11,967 nucleotides of DNA from Baffinella frigidus (GCA_026770585.1 MU646379.1:707678-719644); one strand, 5' to 3'; counted from the stretch's first letter, positions 1 to 6,080 are shown. Translations and numbers: made by a program. Notes: generated by a model not told the origin, from the letters alone.

Positions 1-252
1 GTCACTCAGGATTTCGTGGTTTCGTCACTCAGGATTTCGTGGTTTCGTTACTCAGGATTTCGTGGTTTCCTCACTCAGGATTTTGTGGTTTGATCACTCA
101 GGATTTCGTGGTTTGATCACTCAGGATTTCGTGGTTTCGTGACTCAGGGTTTCGTGGTTGGATCACTTAGGATTTTGTGGGTTGATCACTCACGATTTCG
201 TGGTTTCGTCACTCGGTATTTCGTGGTTTCGTTACTCAGGATTTCGTGGTTT
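1..252. repeat. 23-bp minisatellite, 11 copies
   Basis: Eleven head-to-tail copies of a 23-bp unit (core CACTCAGGATTTCGTGGTTT) start at or before the window edge. The first copy lacks one base and the array ends cleanly at 252. Copies differ at a few positions (CGT/GAT/CCT at the unit start, TTTCG/TTTTG inside). The repeats are contiguous without spacers, so this is not a CRISPR array. Confidence 0.97.
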
Positions 253-281
253 TATGGGTATCCACTAAACTTTATAGGCCA

Positions 282-427
282 ACGGCCTGAAAATGGGGTG
301 GTTAGGCATACGGTATTGCCTAGGACCTCCTACCGTAGGCCGAGGGGTCCTAGGACCAAAAAGTCTCGGTCTACGGTAGGAGGTCCTAGGCTATCCCGTA
401 GGCCTAACTACCCCCTTTTCAGGCCGT
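282..427. mobile_element. MITE family A, copy A1 (146 bp)
   Basis: The terminal inverted repeat begins ACGGCCTGAAAATGGGG. The arms continue through CCTAGGACCTCCTACCGTAGG, so most of the element folds back on itself. The right end is followed by TA (428-429); the left flank is CA (280-281), probably a mutated TA. The length equals copy A2 exactly. It has no coding capacity. TA duplication suggests mobilisation by a Tc1/mariner-like transposase, which is inferred. Confidence 0.93.
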
Positions 428-443
428 TACCCTTTTAAACGTG

Positions 444-491
444 GTCCACACACAGGAGCTGGGCGCCGATGTGGAGAGGTTCAAGGAGGAA
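444..491 (+). pseudogene. Exon fragment, first copy (VHTQELGADVERFKEE)
   Basis: Sixteen codons match the downstream copy at 569-667 in the same frame (VHAQELGADVEMFKEQ), with changes such as Ala/Thr and Met/Arg. The match stops where the second MITE A half begins. It is too short and too interrupted to be functional, and is read as a relic left by the local tandem duplication. Function unknown; the charged, helix-prone composition suggests a coiled coil. Confidence 0.6.
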
Positions 492-557
492 AGTCCCGGC
501 CTACGGTAGGAGGTCCTAGGCAATTCCGTAGGCCTAACTACCCCATTTTCAGGCCGT
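491..557. mobile_element. MITE family A, right half only
   Basis: Only the right arm is present, from the inner GGCCTACGGTAGGAGG motif to the terminal CAGGCCGT, followed by TA (558-559). The missing left half is explained by the 130-bp tandem duplication described at 361-617, not by independent insertion and truncation. Confidence 0.85.
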
Positions 558-568
558 TATTAAACTTG

Positions 569-667
569 GTCCACGCACAGGAGCTGGGAGCCGATGTGGA
601 GATGTTCAAGGAGCAGCTGAACCAGGCGCGTGAGGCCATCAAGGCCGCTGAAACCATCATGTGCGCC
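569..667 (+). pseudogene. Exon fragment, longest copy (VHAQELGADVEMFKEQ...)
   Basis: This 33-codon stretch starts VHAQELGADVEMFKEQ and ends EAIKAAETIMCA. It is rich in Glu, Ala and Lys with helical periodicity, like a coiled-coil exon. Its two ends recur separately: the beginning at 444-491, the end at 921-956 (EAIKAAEILMCA). Recurrence in one frame supports a genuine coding origin. The last shared bases, ATGTGCGCC, could be a GTGCGC splice donor rather than coding. No full gene can be assembled around it. Product unknown. Confidence 0.55.
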
Positions 668-906
668 CTTCCCTGTGTCTCATCCTCGATGTCTTCTTCT
701 TTATTACTCTCGATACAGGTCCTAGAAAGGCCCTTTAGCCTTGAGTTGAGTGATACAATGTCTATGAGCCTCAAGAGAGAGCCCGCACCGGGAATGAAAA
801 TACTGCGTCAAAAGTCATCCTCGATGTGTCTCATCCGTGCTCCCGGAAGGCGTGGCAGTAACTCGACCTAGTCCCTGGGGCGAAGGTGGCCCTTCATATT
901 CCGCAG
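668..906 (+). other. Non-coding spacer with small duplications
   Basis: The phrase TGTCTCATCC / TCATCCTCGATG occurs near 675-691 and again near 813-835, a local duplication. 700-713 plus 738-759 match 10132-10167 near-continuously, but here a 24-bp segment starting TACAGGTCCTAG and ending TTTA (714-737) is inserted. The tract before 907 is pyrimidine-rich and could be an intron end. No independent gene is visible. Confidence 0.55.
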
Positions 907-956
907 AATCAGAAGGTGACGAGGCAATCAAGGCCGCTGAAATCCTTATGTGCGCC
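907..956 (+). pseudogene. Exon fragment, third copy (EAIKAAEILMCA)
   Basis: The segment follows CCTTCATATTCCGCAG, a good 3' splice site, and reads ESEGDEAIKAAEILMCA. EAIKAAE.(I/L)MCA matches the end of the 569-667 fragment in frame. Upstream residues differ, so the two copies share only their 3' part. It may be the acceptor side of a paralogous exon. Product unknown. Confidence 0.5.
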
Positions 957-1197
957 CCAGGATATCCACACAAAAGGGTTCTTGTCTATTTCACTATTTT
1001 AGCCGTTTTCAGGTACACGCTTCTTGGTCGCGTTACCCACACAGTGGGCTTTGAGGGTTTCGTTGGGGCCTATTTTGTCAAACGTTGGTGTACGTACTGA
1101 TCAAACTTGACCGCGGTGTAAAGCGACTGCCACACGAGGATGCTAGAGGGGCCTATTTAAAATCGATGTGCTTTTAAAAGAGGTCATTTGTGTAGTA
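957..1197. other. No gene seen
   Basis: This stretch lies between the third exon fragment and MITE B. The phrase CCACACGAGG near 1131 equals the end of MITE C and is followed by a diverged AT-rich tract, so a decayed C end is possible. The frame from the exon fragment stays open to 1100 but has no supporting repeat copy. Confidence 0.4.
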
Positions 1198-1385
1198 CAG
1201 TCCACCTACCCTAACACAGGCTACCGTAACACATACTTACCCTCCACACATACTCCTTCGGCCGGCCTCCGATTTCCCCCTGCAAGGAAGTATGCCTGAA
1301 GGGTGGACACCATAACGCATACCTACCCTCCACACATACTCAATCAGTCCGGTCCCGACGGGTATGTGTTAGGGTAGGTCCACTG
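1198..1385. mobile_element. MITE family B (188 bp, CAGT terminus, TA duplication)
   Basis: The ends read CAGTCCACCTACCCTAACACA and, inverted, CAGTGGACCTACCCTAACACA. TA flanks both sides (1196-1197, 1386-1387). CAGT ends with a TA duplication are typical of Tc1/mariner elements. Inside, CCTCCACACATACTC occurs twice (near 1240 and 1328). No coding capacity. Single copy here. Confidence 0.9.
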
Positions 1386-1646
1386 TAACTTTCGTTGAAT
1401 GGTCACGTGGCTCTGCTCAAATTGCACAGTCGGGAGGTTACTTTACCTTATCCTGGTACAAATATTTACAACCCCGCATGTAAATAGGCCCCTCTGGCAT
1501 TCTCGAGTGGTGTGGCGGCCTTGGCATTCCCTGTATTTGATGCTCAGCTCTCTAGCTCGGATTTGTTTTGTTAGCGTGGATCCGGATGGATATATTGGAC
1601 CGTTTGAGCCCGGTTTAACGCGTTTTGGCGCGGTTTTTGGTTGCAG

Positions 1647-1706
1647 GAAAAAGAAGGCAACGGATGACGAGTTTGAGTACGGCGTTGCCAAGGAATCTCT
1701 CGGCAG
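1647..1706 (+). CDS. Candidate exon, KKKATDDEFEYGVAKE
   Basis: A 60-nt segment sits between a 3' splice site (GGTTTTTGGTTGCAG) and a donor (CAG|GTCAAG). It reads KKKATDDEFEYGVAKESLGR, a charged protein-like peptide, and its length is a multiple of three. The MITE C1 insertion starts 28 bp downstream, inside the presumed intron. It has no second copy in the window, so support is composition and splice signals only. Product unknown. Confidence 0.4.
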
Positions 1707-1733
1707 GTCAAGAGCCTCTCTGCCCACACGAGG

Positions 1734-1902
1734 CTACCCATGCGAACAGAATAAAAGGGACTTTTAAAGTTTTGTGGGGAAATGGTCACGTGTCGCGCGC
1801 CTCCGCGGCGGGACCTGTGTAAAGTCGCTGCTTTTCATCTGAAAATTACTACACACGTTTACAATTGACATTTATTCTGTTCGCATAGGTAGCCTCGTGT
1901 GG
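1734..1902. mobile_element. MITE family C, copy C1 (169 bp)
   Basis: The inverted ends begin CCACACGAGGCTACCCATGC, and the homology extends about 32 bp with an AACAGAATAAA inner end. The same termini occur in C2 (3782-3962). No clear target duplication is left around C1. The interior includes TCACGTGTCGCGCGCCTCC and is GC-rich. The family looks Mutator-like, judged from C2. Confidence 0.88.
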
Positions 1903-1930
1903 CCACGGTTGGCTCATCTAATCCCGCTGA

Positions 1931-2053
1931 ATATTTAAATTAAATGCTCTGGGGCTGGATATTATGGCTAGGTTTTGTGGAAATTCTAGATTTTCCAACC
2001 AATGTCCGCGAAACCTAGCCGTAATGTCCAGCTTTCGAGCACTTTGTTTAAAT
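1931..2053. mobile_element. Inverted-repeat element D (123 bp)
   Basis: The left arm ATATTTAAATTAAATGCTC and the right arm GAGCACTTTGTTTAAAT pair. A second stretch (GGCTGGATATTATGGCTAGG with its inverted partner) extends pairing to about 50 bp per arm. CGCTGA flanks both sides (1925-1930 and 2054-2059), consistent with a 6-bp target duplication. No coding capacity. Single copy here. Confidence 0.85.
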
Positions 2054-2090
2054 CGCTGAGATGATATCAGAGTTCTTCCTGGCACTACCC

Positions 2091-2228
2091 CCACCAACTC
2101 TCACAACCTGGGCAAATCGAAAAAGTCAAAAACACCAAATCACCTTGGAGGCCGTCGGAATCCGACGGCCTTCAAGAGGATTTTTGGAGCCATTTTTCCC
2201 GATTTGCCCAGACTGTGAGGGTTGGTGG
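2091..2228. mobile_element. Inverted-repeat element E with central palindrome
   Basis: The ends CCACCAACTCTCACAACCTG and its inverted partner CCACCAACCCTCACAGTCTG extend through GGGCAAATCG, giving arms of about 29 bp. A perfect 23-nt palindrome (11-bp arms, AGGCCGTCGGA) lies at 2149-2171. It also carries TTGGAGCC, a motif shared with elements N and Q. No target duplication is recognisable. Confidence 0.85.
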
Positions 2229-2543
2229 CCGTGTCTGTCCGATTTAGTCATCGTCGTGGTACAAACGCTGCCCCGGATTAGTCACCACGCAGGGCTGGAG
2301 GGGGGGTGATTCAAAAGTCATTTTTGGCGGGAAAACTTTCTCAAAAGTATTTTTTTAGAACAAAAACGGCTCCAAGAACGAGCAAAAGGCTCCAAGAACG
2401 AGCATGCAATGCCCCACCCAAGGGCCTGGAGTGGACCGTCGTGGCACTCGCGGGGGAGGTTAGTTGGGACACTCGTCGATTCCAAGGGGAAACTCGGTGA
2501 CCTCGCTGGGGGTGTAGAGTGGGTTTCTCATCTTCATAAGGTA
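2229..2543. other. Spacer with fragment of element N and 20-bp tandem copy
   Basis: 2337-2376 (TTTCTCAAAAGT ... ACAAAAACGGCTCCAA) resembles the inner right arm of element N (5570-5600), so it is probably an N-family fragment. GGCTCCAAGAACGAGCA is tandemly duplicated at 2368-2384 and 2388-2404. From 2405 to 2543 a frame reading KGLEWTVVALAGEVSW is open on the + strand, but nothing corroborates it. Confidence 0.5.
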
Positions 2544-2689
2544 ACGGCCTGAAAATGGGGTAGTTAGGCCTACGGCATTGCCTAGGACCTCCTACCGTAG
2601 GCCGAGACGTTTTCGTCCTAGGATCCCCCGGCCTACGGTAGGAGGTCCTAGGCAATACCGTATGCCTAACTACCCCATTTTCAGGCCGT
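2544..2689. mobile_element. MITE family A, copy A2 (146 bp, intact)
   Basis: This is the cleanest copy. ACGGCCTGAAAATGGGG and its exact complement are the ends, with TA on both sides (2542-2543 and 2690-2691). The arms stay paired through CCTAGGACCTCCTACCGTAGG to a short loop near GAGACGTTTTCGTC. The nearly complete hairpin implies a transcript of it would be double-stranded. Confidence 0.96.
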
Positions 2690-2823
2690 TAGCCTATGAA
2701 TCTGTGGGCCACACCAAAACCATAACACAACGCCCAAAGTTGCCGACTCTGGTACTAAATCGTCAACTTTCGCCATTGTTCCATATATATTTTTGGGGGC
2801 CGTTGTGTCATTGCTTTCAACAG

Positions 2824-2962
2824 ATGTGAAATCCGCTCAAAGAAAGCACCTGCTGGGTGTACTAGGAACACGCAAGGCAGTCACGACCGACCGTCTGGCT
2901 TCGGCGTCCGTTCACGAGCCTGCCGGCGGGGCTGTTGTGGAGATGAATCCACCTGCAACCAC
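2824..2962 (+). CDS. Candidate exon, VKSAQRKHLLGVLGTRKAV...
   Basis: The segment follows CATTGCTTTCAACAG, a plausible acceptor. It reads DVKSAQRKHLLGVLGTRK, then AVTTDRLASASVHEPAGG and AVVEMNPPATT. The composition is clearly protein-like (basic N-terminal half, no low complexity). The last 31 bases (GAVVEMNPPATT) are the left arm of a perfect palindrome. Beyond the centre the frame reads the inverted copy and stops inside MITE L at 2997-2999. The true exon end was therefore probably destroyed by the inverted duplication. Product unknown. Confidence 0.5.
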
Positions 2963-2993
2963 GTGGTTGCAGGTGGATTCATCTCCACAACAG
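2932..2993. repeat. Perfect 62-bp palindrome with no spacer
   Basis: The 31-bp arms meet at ACCAC|GTGGT (2962/2963) with no mismatch and no loop. The first flanking base on each side does not pair, so the limits are sharp. The right arm begins GTGGTTGCAGGTGGAT, and GTTGCAGGTGGAT recurs as the splice acceptor region of the exon at 3292. The right arm may therefore be the original sequence and the left arm its inverted copy. Confidence 0.97.
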
Positions 2994-2995
2994 TA

Positions 2996-3101
2996 TTAAT
3001 TAATTGCTTTTGGCGCAACGAAATTTACTACACAAATGCTCTACTATTACTTGTATAAGCAAATCGTGTAGTAATTTTCGTTGCCAAACGCAATTGATTA
3101 A
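2996..3101. mobile_element. MITE family L (106 bp, TA duplication)
   Basis: The arms TTAATTAATTGCTTTTGGC and the inverted TTAATCAATTGCGTTTGGC continue through CAACGAAA.TTACTACAC (about 45 bp each). TA flanks both sides (2994-2995 and 3102-3103). It is AT-rich and non-coding. It lies two bases beyond the end of the palindrome. Confidence 0.93.
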
Positions 3102-3119
3102 TACTTGTATGGAGATTAG

Positions 3120-3296
3120 GATGCGAACGTGCAACTCGCACCAGCTGCGCCGAAGGCTATAGTCCTCGCCAAATGTTGGGAATTGGAGCCGTTGCCCGGC
3201 GGTATAATGTTTTTTTTGTACCACGAAACACTTTTAGTGCGAAACGTTGCGTTTGAAATTATGGCTTATGGTCTGGCGTGGATAGTTGCAGGTGGA
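3120..3296 (+). pseudogene. Exon copy Z1 (DANVQLAPAAPKA...)
   Basis: DANVQLAPAAPKA is in frame with DEDVQFTPAPPKA of copy Z2 (3292 onward), with mostly conservative differences, so this frame was coding. After TAGTCCTCGCC the two copies diverge. Here the frame stays open for 59 codons, including a hydrophobic run (IMFFLYHETLLVRNVAFEIM), to a stop at 3297-3299. The upstream codon is a stop (3117-3119), and MITE L separates it from the palindrome. Function unknown. Confidence 0.45.
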
Positions 3297-3390
3297 TGAG
3301 GACGTGCAATTCACACCAGCTCCTCCGAAGGCTAGTCCTCGCCACGCCCCGCCCCAAGCGCACCACCATCTTCAACAAGTGCCCCCCCGC
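3292..3390 (+). pseudogene. Exon copy Z2 (VDEDVQFTPAPPKA...)
   Basis: It follows the acceptor GATAGTTGCAG and reads VDEDVQFTPAPPKASPR, then HAPPQAHHHLQQVPP. The first part matches Z1 in frame. The HHHLQQV part matches 3626-3660 (YHQLQQV). The frame then runs into a CCCTACA array, giving a proline-rich low-complexity peptide that is unlikely to be real. Product unknown. Confidence 0.45.
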
Positions 3391-3505
3391 CCTCCGCCCT
3401 CCGCCCTACACCCTACACCTTGCGCTGTACCCCCTACACCCTACACACTACACCCTACGCCCTACGCCGTGCGCCCTACACCCTATACCCTACATCCCAC
3501 ACACC
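3391..3505. repeat. Degenerate CCCTACA heptamer array
   Basis: Units CCCTACA, CCCTACG and CCCTATA are repeated in a C-rich strand with indels. The same heptamer, reverse-complemented (TAGGGTG), forms the array at 11912-11967. It resembles variants of the TTTAGGG algal/plant telomere repeat, but is interstitial and degenerate. It appears to have expanded within a duplicated coding segment: the motif before it (CAACAAGTG) recurs after it at 3641. Confidence 0.85.
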
Positions 3506-3699
3506 CCCGCCCACTGTGAGGACCTAGTCCAGGACGAGCCGGCCTCGGGGCCTTAGGTCGACTGTACTCGGGGTAAGGGAGGGGTAGAGCGTACCCCGAA
3601 GCGGGGGGTGATGCGCTGCTTCCTAAGCGTACCACCAACTTCAACAAGTGCGGCAACGCCCCCCCCGTAGGACCACCACATTTGAGATAAAGTTGATTA
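3506..3699. other. Spacer with duplicated exon scrap
   Basis: 3626-3660 repeats the segment 3355-3390 (accaccaNcttcaacaagtg). An imperfect stem (TCGGGGTA 3568-3575, TACCCCGA 3592-3599) lies before it. The rest shows no coding signal. Confidence 0.5.
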
Positions 3700-3763
3700 C
3701 AAGACGCGTCTAAATCTCGATGGCTTCCCCTCAAGACGTGTCTAAACCTCGGTGGCTCCTTCT
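3700..3763. repeat. 32-bp tandem duplication
   Basis: Two copies of a 32-bp unit beginning CAAGACGYGTCTAAAYCTCG sit directly before the sequence GGCAGGGTTCCCCTGAA that was the target of MITE C2. A third CTCAAGACGTG occurs at 4621. Confidence 0.85.
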
Positions 3764-3781
3764 CGGCAGGGTTCCCCTGAA

Positions 3782-3962
3782 CCACACGAGGCTATCCATG
3801 CGAACAGATTCATAAGTTAATTATTGGATTATTGCCCAGGAAACACGCCAAAAGTCAGCATTTGATCACGTTTCCGTACAGACATCCGTACGGAAACGTG
3901 ATCATTCCCCCATAATTTAAAAAATGTTCTTTTATTCTTTTCGCATGGATAGCCTCGTGTGG
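3782..3962. mobile_element. MITE family C, copy C2 (181 bp, 9-bp target duplication)
   Basis: The ends are CCACACGAGGCTATCCATGC and the inverted CCACACGAGGCTATCCATGC. A 9-bp direct repeat TCCCCTGAA flanks it (3773-3781 and 3963-3971), the length expected for Mutator-like (MULE) elements. A nested inverted repeat (16-bp arms GATCACGTTTCCGTAC, 8-nt loop) lies at 3864-3903. Its inner arm sequence matches C1. A related uninserted site is at 4611-4632. Confidence 0.94.
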
Positions 3963-3978
3963 TCCCCTGAAGACCTAG

Positions 3979-4014
3979 GCGACAGGGTGGATAATGGCAC
4001 TGGGCCAGGCTGCC
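3979..4014 (+). pseudogene. Exon scrap ATGWIMALGQAA
   Basis: Twelve codons match 4633-4668 (ATGRIMALGQAA). Of four base differences three are at third codon positions, which points to a once-coding frame. Flanking sequence (CAGGGTTCCCCTGAAGAC, split by MITE C2) resembles a splice acceptor plus exon start. Product unknown. Confidence 0.4.
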
Positions 4015-4207
4015 ATCTGGAAACAGATTCAAATTCAACCACATTTTGCCATCTTAGGGGTGGGTTTTGTGCTACTGTAAAGCCAGTGAGAGGCCAAGAC
4101 AACAAAGTCCGCACTTACGTAAGCTCAAAACTGTGTTTTAGATGGAAGCTGCGTCCGCATTCAACCTCCTTGGCGCCCGGGCGCGGGCGCCACAGATTCA
4201 TAGGGTA
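4015..4207. other. Duplicated non-coding segment with GC hairpin
   Basis: 4128-4170 (aagctgcgtccg ... aacctcctt) recurs near 4551-4595 and partly near 4326-4390. A GC-only hairpin TGGCGCCCG/CGGGCGCCA with a 4-nt loop sits at 4171-4192. A frame continuing from the exon scrap has no support. Confidence 0.55.
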
Positions 4208-4325
4208 ACGGCCTGAAAATGGGGTAGTTAGGCATACGGCATTGCCTAGGACCTCCTACCGTAGGCCGAGACGTTTGGGTCCTAGGATCCCTCGGCCTAC
4301 GGTAGGAGGTCCTAGGCAATGCCGT
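4208..4325. mobile_element. MITE family A, copy A3 (right end missing)
   Basis: The left end ACGGCCTGAAAATGGGG is preceded by TA (4206-4207). The element is normal through GGCAATGCCGT, where it stops at 4325. The last ~35 bp and the right TA are absent. The break joins GTTTATACCTGCGTCCG, part of the local duplicated segment, so the loss probably came from recombination between those copies. Confidence 0.9.
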
Positions 4326-4423
4326 GTTTATACCTGCGTCCGTCGCAGGTGCTTGTTTTGGGGTGTCTCAGGGCTACGCTACTAAATCTCCTTGCCCGCC
4401 CACTTCGCAGGGTTCCCCTAATA
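4326..4423. repeat. Second copy of the local segmental repeat
   Basis: TGCGTCCG, AAATCTCCTTGCCC and CACTTCGCAGGGTTCCCCT appear in the same order as at 4565-4622 (AAATCTCCATGCCC, CTTCCGCAGGGTGCCACT). Both end in a pyrimidine tract plus CGCAG|GGT, which looks like a splice acceptor. CCACTTCGCAGGGTTCCCCT also occurs reverse-complemented at 7053-7075. Confidence 0.7.
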
Positions 4424-4524
4424 ACCCTTAAGTGCCCATGCCGCCAAATTTGGCGGCCAAGAGGTCCTAGGCAGGTCCTAGGGCCCTACCGTAGGGCGTA
4501 TGAGCCTACTGGTCACTTAAGGGA
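4424..4524. mobile_element. MITE family G, copy G1 (101 bp)
   Basis: The ends are ACCCTTAAGTG and the inverted TCCCTTAAGTG, flanked by TA (4422-4423 and 4525-4526). Inside are an 18-bp perfect palindrome GCCGCCAAATTTGGCGGC (4440-4457), two GGTCCTAGG motifs and CCCTACCGTAGGGC. It is the reverse orientation of G2 at the same length. Confidence 0.93.
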
Positions 4525-4632
4525 TATCCAACTCCACTCTCACATTAGCACAAAACGGCGTTTAATATTGAAGCTGCGTCCGTGTTAAATCTCCATGCCC
4601 CCCTCTTCCGCAGGGTGCCACTCAAGACGTGG

Positions 4633-4668
4633 GCGACAGGGCGGATAATGGCGCTGGGGCAGGCTGCA
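4633..4668 (+). pseudogene. Exon scrap ATGRIMALGQAA
   Basis: This is the second copy of the 3979-4014 fragment, here without the MITE. The acceptor-like CTCTTCCGCAG lies just upstream at 4603-4613. The frame goes on as YPIIPGSLMCADNCVQVYP without a second copy to support it. Product unknown. Confidence 0.4.
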
Positions 4669-4991
4669 TACCCGATCATTCCAGGCTCGCTCATGTGCGC
4701 GGACAACTGCGTCCAGGTCTATCCCACACACCACACAGCTACGACGGGATTTTCGGTGGATAATCCACCGACTTTTCGTTACCTTATCCGTAGGAACCCC
4801 CCTATGTCCCTGCGCTATTGCCTACCGTAGGGTCGTATGTTTTATCGCTCAGGGGTCACTCGAAATCCCTTCGAAGTGCAATGTGTGGCAACGGGCTACG
4901 AACTACGCGGGAGGGGTAGGTGTCATTTTACGCCCTGCGTCCATCTATCATTTTCCCTTGAAATCGGCAAAAGTTGCCGGAAATGCCCACA
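4669..4991. other. Mostly unexplained spacer
   Basis: It contains a perfect 17-nt hairpin (CGGTGGAT a ATCCACCG, 4754-4770). Near 4815-4835 CCTACCGTAGGGTCGTATG resembles the inside of MITE G. An imperfect stem TCACTCGAAATCCCTTCGAAGTG is at about 4856-4878. 4955-5010 reads LEIGKSCRKCPQIIDFDGK and ends at a possible donor GTAACC; only IIDFDG recurs elsewhere (7073). No gene is assigned. Confidence 0.45.
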
Positions 4992-5072
4992 AATAATTGA
5001 CTTTGACGGAAAAGTAACCGCAGGATATGGGTAAAAAGGGCTCCAAGAAACCACCCTAGCCTCCCCCGTAGA
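4992..5072 (+). repeat. Dispersed duplicate, copy 1 (with 7073-7152)
   Basis: ATAATTGACTTTGACGGAA through GTAACCGCAGGATATG to CCTCCCCCGTAG is shared with 7073-7152 at about 85% identity. The segment from GTAACC to CCCGTAG has the form of a short GT-AG intron of about 58 nt, preceded by codons IIDFDG. It links this area to the exon alpha region downstream. Confidence 0.75.
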
Positions 5073-5185
5073 AGGGAACATGCGGACAAACTCGAGTGGA
5101 CAAACGCGAGCGACTTTCCGTTAGGGTAGCCCTACGCAGCAAGACGTGGTAGCGGACTGCTGGGGCCCGTATGTCTCATTTCACC
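5073..5185. other. No gene seen
   Basis: Only a short direct repeat is visible: GGACAAACtCGAGtG followed by GGACAAACgCGAGcG (5092-5114). Confidence 0.5.
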
Positions 5186-5276
5186 TCACCCTCTGGCTCG
5201 GCGCGGTCGTGTTTGACAATTTATTAACCCCCGCTTCCCCCCCCAGGATGCTGCCTACCTCACCCGAGCACGTTGA
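5186..5276 (+). pseudogene. Decayed exon-alpha copy M1
   Basis: An intron tail (CTCTGGCTCGG ... GTTTGACAATTTATTAAC, then CCCCCGCTTCCCCCCCCAG) is followed by an exon start reading DAAYLTRAR and a stop at 5274-5276. The same tail and exon start recur six more times up to 7262. It is truncated after nine codons by unrelated sequence. Confidence 0.65.
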
Positions 5277-5291
5277 GTGTTGAGGGTTATT

Positions 5292-5369
5292 CAAAATCCC
5301 TTCGAAGTCACCCTACACACTCGAACTTGCCATGGCAGGATCCACATAGCGGGCTGTGAAGGGATTTTG
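5292..5369. mobile_element. Short inverted repeat X
   Basis: Perfect 12-bp arms CAAAATCCCTTC (5292-5303) and GAAGGGATTTTG (5358-5369) enclose a 54-bp interior with the palindrome TGCCATGGCA. It sits at the start of the second exon-alpha copy. No target duplication is seen, so a small MITE is likely but not proven. A related ATCCCTTCGAAGTG occurs at 4864. Confidence 0.55.
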
Positions 5370-5468
5370 TTTGACGATTTATTGAACCCCCGCTTCCCCC
5401 CCTAGGATGCGACCTGCCTCATCCGAGCACTCAACAATCGCCCTCTGGCTCGGCATGGTGGTGTTTGA
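5370..5468 (+). pseudogene. Decayed exon-alpha copy M2
   Basis: The tail TTTGACGATTTATTGAACC and a C-rich tract end in CCTAG, used here as acceptor. The exon start reads DATCLIRALNNR. It then runs directly into the intron tail of copy M3 (CCCTCTGGCTCGG), reaching a stop at 5466-5468. The junction shows the head-to-tail nature of the array. Confidence 0.65.
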
Positions 5469-5477
5469 CACTTGATG

Positions 5478-5650
5478 AGAGCGCTGTGCAGAGAAGTTGG
5501 CCACCGGAAAATGGAAAAATGGGGAAATTGGAGCCATTTTGTCCACTTGTGAGAAATTCATGGTACTACATTTCTCAAAAGTTGACAAAACGGCTCCAAT
5601 TCCTCGATTTTCCATTATTTTTCGTGGCCAACTTCTCTGCACAGCGCTCT
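5478..5650. mobile_element. Long-hairpin element N (173 bp)
   Basis: The arms AGAGCGCTGTGCAGAGAAGT are perfectly inverted. Homology continues with small indels through GGAGCC.TTTTGTC to the centre, so almost the whole element is one ~80-bp stem. It splits exon copy M3 within the intron tail (GACACTTGAT ... CCCCCCGC), as comparison with M1 and M4 shows. The target duplication is unclear; one TA reading would require a mutated left TA. Confidence 0.92.
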
Positions 5651-5776
5651 ACCCCCCGCTTCCCCCCCCAGGATGCGGCCTGCCTCATCCGAGCACTCAA
5701 CACGGGCATCAATCCAGCCGAGCGCGACCGCGCAAGTCACTACACTGCCAGCGAGAAAATTTCGCAGAGGACGTGA
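5651..5776 (+). pseudogene. Decayed exon-alpha copy M3
   Basis: After element N the tail resumes (ACCCCCCGCTTCCCCCCCCAG) and the exon begins at 5672: DAACLIRALNTGINPAERD, then a diverged stretch running into element O and a stop at 5774-5776. The upstream tail part is at 5443-5477. Confidence 0.65.
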
Positions 5777-5882
5777 AGACACTATAATGTGTCCCAGACA
5801 CATTATAGTCGCTGTGACAGCGACAACAATGTTTTAAAAGGGTCTTCACGTCCTCTGTGAAATCTTCTTGATGGCATTGCAC
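5743..5882. mobile_element. Inverted-repeat element O with two inner hairpins (140 bp)
   Basis: The strong arms CAGAGGACGTGAAGAC (to 5780) and their complement (from 5842) extend outward with mismatches to CACTGCCA / TGCCATTG. Possible TA duplications lie at 5741-5742 and 5883-5884. Inside are ACTATAATGTGTC/GACACATTATAGT (3-nt loop, 5781-5809) and GTCGCTGT g ACAGCGAC (5808-5824), which overlap by two bases. Confidence 0.85.
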
Positions 5883-5982
5883 TAGGGGTGGGGGAAGTGC
5901 ATCCCGCAACCTCTCGAATACGGAAATGGAGATTCAGAGCGGTGGTTCGCGCCATGCTAAGGGTGGCACACTATAGTTATAT
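5883..5982. other. No gene seen
   Basis: A spacer between element O and the AT-rich repeat, with no repeat or coding signal recognised. Confidence 0.4.
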
Positions 5983-6080
5983 AAGATAATTAAGATAGTT
6001 ATTATAAATACTTAAGATAATTAAGATAGTTACTATAAATACTTAAGATAATTAAGATAGTTACTATAAATACTTAAGAT
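5983..6080. repeat. 31-bp AT-rich minisatellite, 3.2 copies
   Basis: Three copies of a 31-bp unit (AAGATAATTAAGATAGTTA, TTATAAATACTT or CTATAAATACTT) plus AAGAT are almost identical, so the amplification is recent. The upstream ACTATAGTTATAT looks like a decayed further copy. Confidence 0.95.

Larger units (their letters stand above)
361..617. repeat. ~130-bp tandem duplication of MITE half plus exon
   Basis: 361-490 and 491-617 are two diverged copies of one unit: the right half of MITE A followed by the start of the ELGADVE exon fragment. The offset is 130 bp through the MITE part and 125 bp in the exon part because of a small indel. The duplication therefore occurred after MITE A inserted next to the exon. 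Confidence 0.88.

Noticed and set aside
1-252. CRISPR array
   Set aside because: The 23-bp units are directly contiguous with no spacers, and the setting is eukaryotic.
1726-1911. Target duplication for MITE C1
   Set aside because: Flanks CTCTCTGC and CCACGGTTG do not match, so none is claimed.
3391-3505. Chromosome end or true telomere
   Set aside because: The array is degenerate, interstitial and flanked on both sides by other sequence.
4171-4192. Intrinsic transcription terminator
   Set aside because: The GC hairpin has no T-run and the sequence is not prokaryotic.
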